Assembly (NCBI GenBank): GCA_019418625.1 | Contig: DYBL01000008.1 | Coordinates: 1 to 39,488, forward strand | DNA from: Clostridiales bacterium | GTDB lineage: Bacteria; Bacillota; Clostridia; Oscillospirales; Oscillospiraceae | Direction: 5' to 3' | DNA: 39,488 nt | Shown: piece by piece, positions 38,366-39,488 of the stretch | How the letters are laid out: every line of letters begins with the position of its first letter | Numbering within the stretch: the first letter of the stretch is position 1 | Program-made: the position numbers and the translations under genes | Notes under the pieces: generated by a model | Told to the model about the DNA's origin: nothing | Databases searched by the model: none | Seen by the model: only the letters and a program-made list of their open reading frames with translations

Positions 38366-38393
38366 AAATACGGATTTTATATGGGGGTAAAAC

Positions 38394-39110
38394 ATGGAGA
38401 TTCGATCTGCACTCACTGAGATTCCATCTGCGGACTTGTATCAGCAGGGGCCATCCAAGGTTGCGACGCTGTCAAAAAGTGATCAGGTCTATTGCCACAT
38501 CAAGGATTTGATTATGCACTACGTTCTCAAACCAGGACAAAAGATTCTGGAAGACGAGATGGCCAACATGCTGCAAACCAGCCGTACCCCGGTGCGGGAA
38601 GCCATGCGTAAGCTTAGCAGCGAAGGCTTGATTACCATTTATCCCAAGCGGTATGCAGAGGTAACTTATTTCACTCCGGAAATGACACGGCACTTGGGCG
38701 CCATCCGTATGTCTCAAGACATCCTCGCCGGACACTTGGCCATTTATTATGGCAGTGATGCGGAATTTTCTCAGCTTCGTAAGCTGGCAGATGCTTGCGA
38801 AGTGGCTGCGCAAAACGGGGATTTGTATGGTCGCGTTACCGCGGACCGTAATTTCCATTTGCGTATTACCGCCATTGGAAAAAATGAAATCCTTATGAAG
38901 TACCAGCAGGAGGTCTATCTGCGGGTGCATCTGGTCCAGTTGCAGTATACCTCTCAGGAAGATGACAGGAGCAAACGGATCTCCTGCCATGATACGCTGA
39001 TTGATGCCTTGTGCCGTCGGGATGAAGATACCTACATCAAGACAGTCAGTCAACGGTGCCAGGAAATGTATGGCTTGGATCCCAGGATCGTAGAGCTCTA
39101 TCATAGATAA
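38394..39110 (+). CDS. GntR family transcriptional regulator (FCD-like)
   Basis: A 238-residue regulator. The winged helix covers about residues 28-90, with LEDEMANMLQTSRTPVREAM as the helix-turn-helix, the typical FCD-subfamily form. The C-terminal helical domain has the Asp/His pair in TADRNFHLRI and a later His in SCHDTLIDAL, but where FCD proteins usually have the final metal-binding His (Met-x2-His-Leu) this one reads SQRCQEMYG, so the metal site may be altered or absent. GGGGGT precedes the ATG. It is divergent from the ferredoxin-like pair and probably controls it through the two TGTATACA sites. Confidence 0.9.
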   Translation: MEIRSALTEIPSADLYQQGPSKVATLSKSDQVYCHIKDLIMHYVLKPGQKILEDEMANMLQTSRTPVREAMRKLSSEGLITIYPKRYAEVTYFTPEMTRHLGAIRMSQDILAGHLAIYYGSDAEFSQLRKLADACEVAAQNGDLYGRVTADRNFHLRITAIGKNEILMKYQQEVYLRVHLVQLQYTSQEDDRSKRISCHDTLIDALCRRDEDTYIKTVSQRCQEMYGLDPRIVELYHR

Positions 39111-39210
39111 GCGCTGAAAAAAAGTTGTTTTCTTTGCGGCAAATTGAGTACATGGTTTATGCTGCCGGCATGGATTTGAATCGAAAAAAGAGTTTTGATC
39201 CACATATGCT

Positions 39211-39248
39211 AAGAAGGCCGCGGCCCAAAGGGCTGGGGCCTTCTTTTT
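39211..39248 (+). terminator. Terminator after the GntR regulator gene
   Basis: AAGAAGGCC and GGCCTTCTT form a 9-bp stem with further internal pairing (GGCCC/GGGCT), followed by TTT. The reverse reading has A-to-T symmetry, so it may act in both directions. Confidence 0.8.
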
Positions 39249-39488
39249 ACTAGCACGGGTAAAAAAACGCGCAGCGAAGTTTTTGCTCTGAAGAAATCTA
39301 TAAAATTTAAGCATAGAGCCAGAAACGGACAAGGGTCAGGTATAAATAATGTACAGAAAAAAGCGGAGGGATAATTTTCCACAATTCATATCTATTAAAT
39401 ATCACCAATTAAATTTGTATATTTTCTGCCATTTTTACAATAATCGTAATTTTATCCATATTTTATAAGAATCTGTGACATGGACAAA
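39249..39488. other. AT-rich end of window without a recognisable gene
   Basis: No reading frame with a ribosome site, no tRNA-like fold and no clear promoter were found here. The segment is markedly richer in A and T than most of the window and probably belongs to the upstream region of a gene beyond the end. Confidence 0.5.

Noticed and set aside
1..39488. CRISPR arrays, tRNA genes, insertion sequences and prophage genes
   Set aside because: Looked for repeat-spacer patterns, transposase or integrase motifs and clover-leaf-like arms in gaps; none was found.

Overview
The window looks like a chromosomal segment of an anaerobic, GC-rich Gram-positive bacterium of the class Clostridia, most likely Oscillospiraceae-like (inference). 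The signs are purine-rich GGAGG ribosome sites before nearly every gene, lipoprotein-type binding proteins with lipobox cysteines, an oxygen-sensitive Fe-S L-serine dehydratase, an [Fe-S] dihydroxy-acid dehydratase and several TRAP/ABC uptake systems. I support 37 protein genes. I saw no rRNA, tRNA, CRISPR array, insertion sequence or phage gene.

Region A (about 1-8300) is one forward operon: a tautomerase-like DUF1904 protein, a complete TRAP transporter (DctP, DctQ, DctM), both subunits of aconitase X, a single-chain Fe-S serine dehydratase-like enzyme, a RidA-type deaminase and an EamA exporter. Region B (about 8400-19760) starts at a near-consensus promoter. It carries a 3-hydroxyacyl-CoA-dehydrogenase-family enzyme, an IlvD-type dehydratase, a DUF2148 Fe-S protein, a second TRAP transporter, a beta-keto acid cleavage enzyme (BKACE), a Rossmann/SAF oxidoreductase of the DXR-like (DRL) kind, two tandem PPC/DUF296 proteins, a FadR-type regulator and a stand-alone FabZ-like dehydratase. 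A and B together read as a large catabolic island for one or a few hydroxylated or amino carboxylic acids. Import is by TRAP, followed by dehydration/deamination, oxidation of a beta-hydroxy acid and acetyl-CoA-dependent cleavage of the beta-keto acid. The substrate cannot be read from sequence.

Region C (about 19760-22300) holds a soluble trypsin-like protease fused to a YceG-like N-terminal domain, and a C-terminally truncated LacI regulator on the minus strand. Region D (22500-28860) is a LacI-controlled operon with an endonuclease/exonuclease/phosphatase-fold enzyme and an AfuA/FbpA-type ABC importer, possibly for a phosphorylated compound.

Region E (28900-36570) is the most unusual part. 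A sugar-type ABC importer (RbsA/RbsC/RbsB-like) is followed by a YesN-type response regulator, a YesM/LytS-type histidine kinase with no membrane segment, and a 474-residue protein. That last protein has the two-domain layout of an RbsA ATPase but has lost every catalytic nucleotide-binding motif in both halves. It suggests a signalling pathway in which a pseudo-ATPase, rather than an extracellular sensor domain, tells a cytosolic kinase about the transporter.

Region F (36660-39488) is more AT-rich. It has a minus-strand pair (a two-cluster ferredoxin-like protein and an unrecognised Cys-containing protein) divergent from a GntR-family regulator. The intergenic region has two TGTATACA palindromes.

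Strong stem-loops lie directly after three binding-protein genes, just before the membrane-protein genes of the same operons. Several LacI-type palindromes sharing CGGTTG/AATGAAACCG half-sites sit upstream of both LacI genes and the sugar ABC operon.
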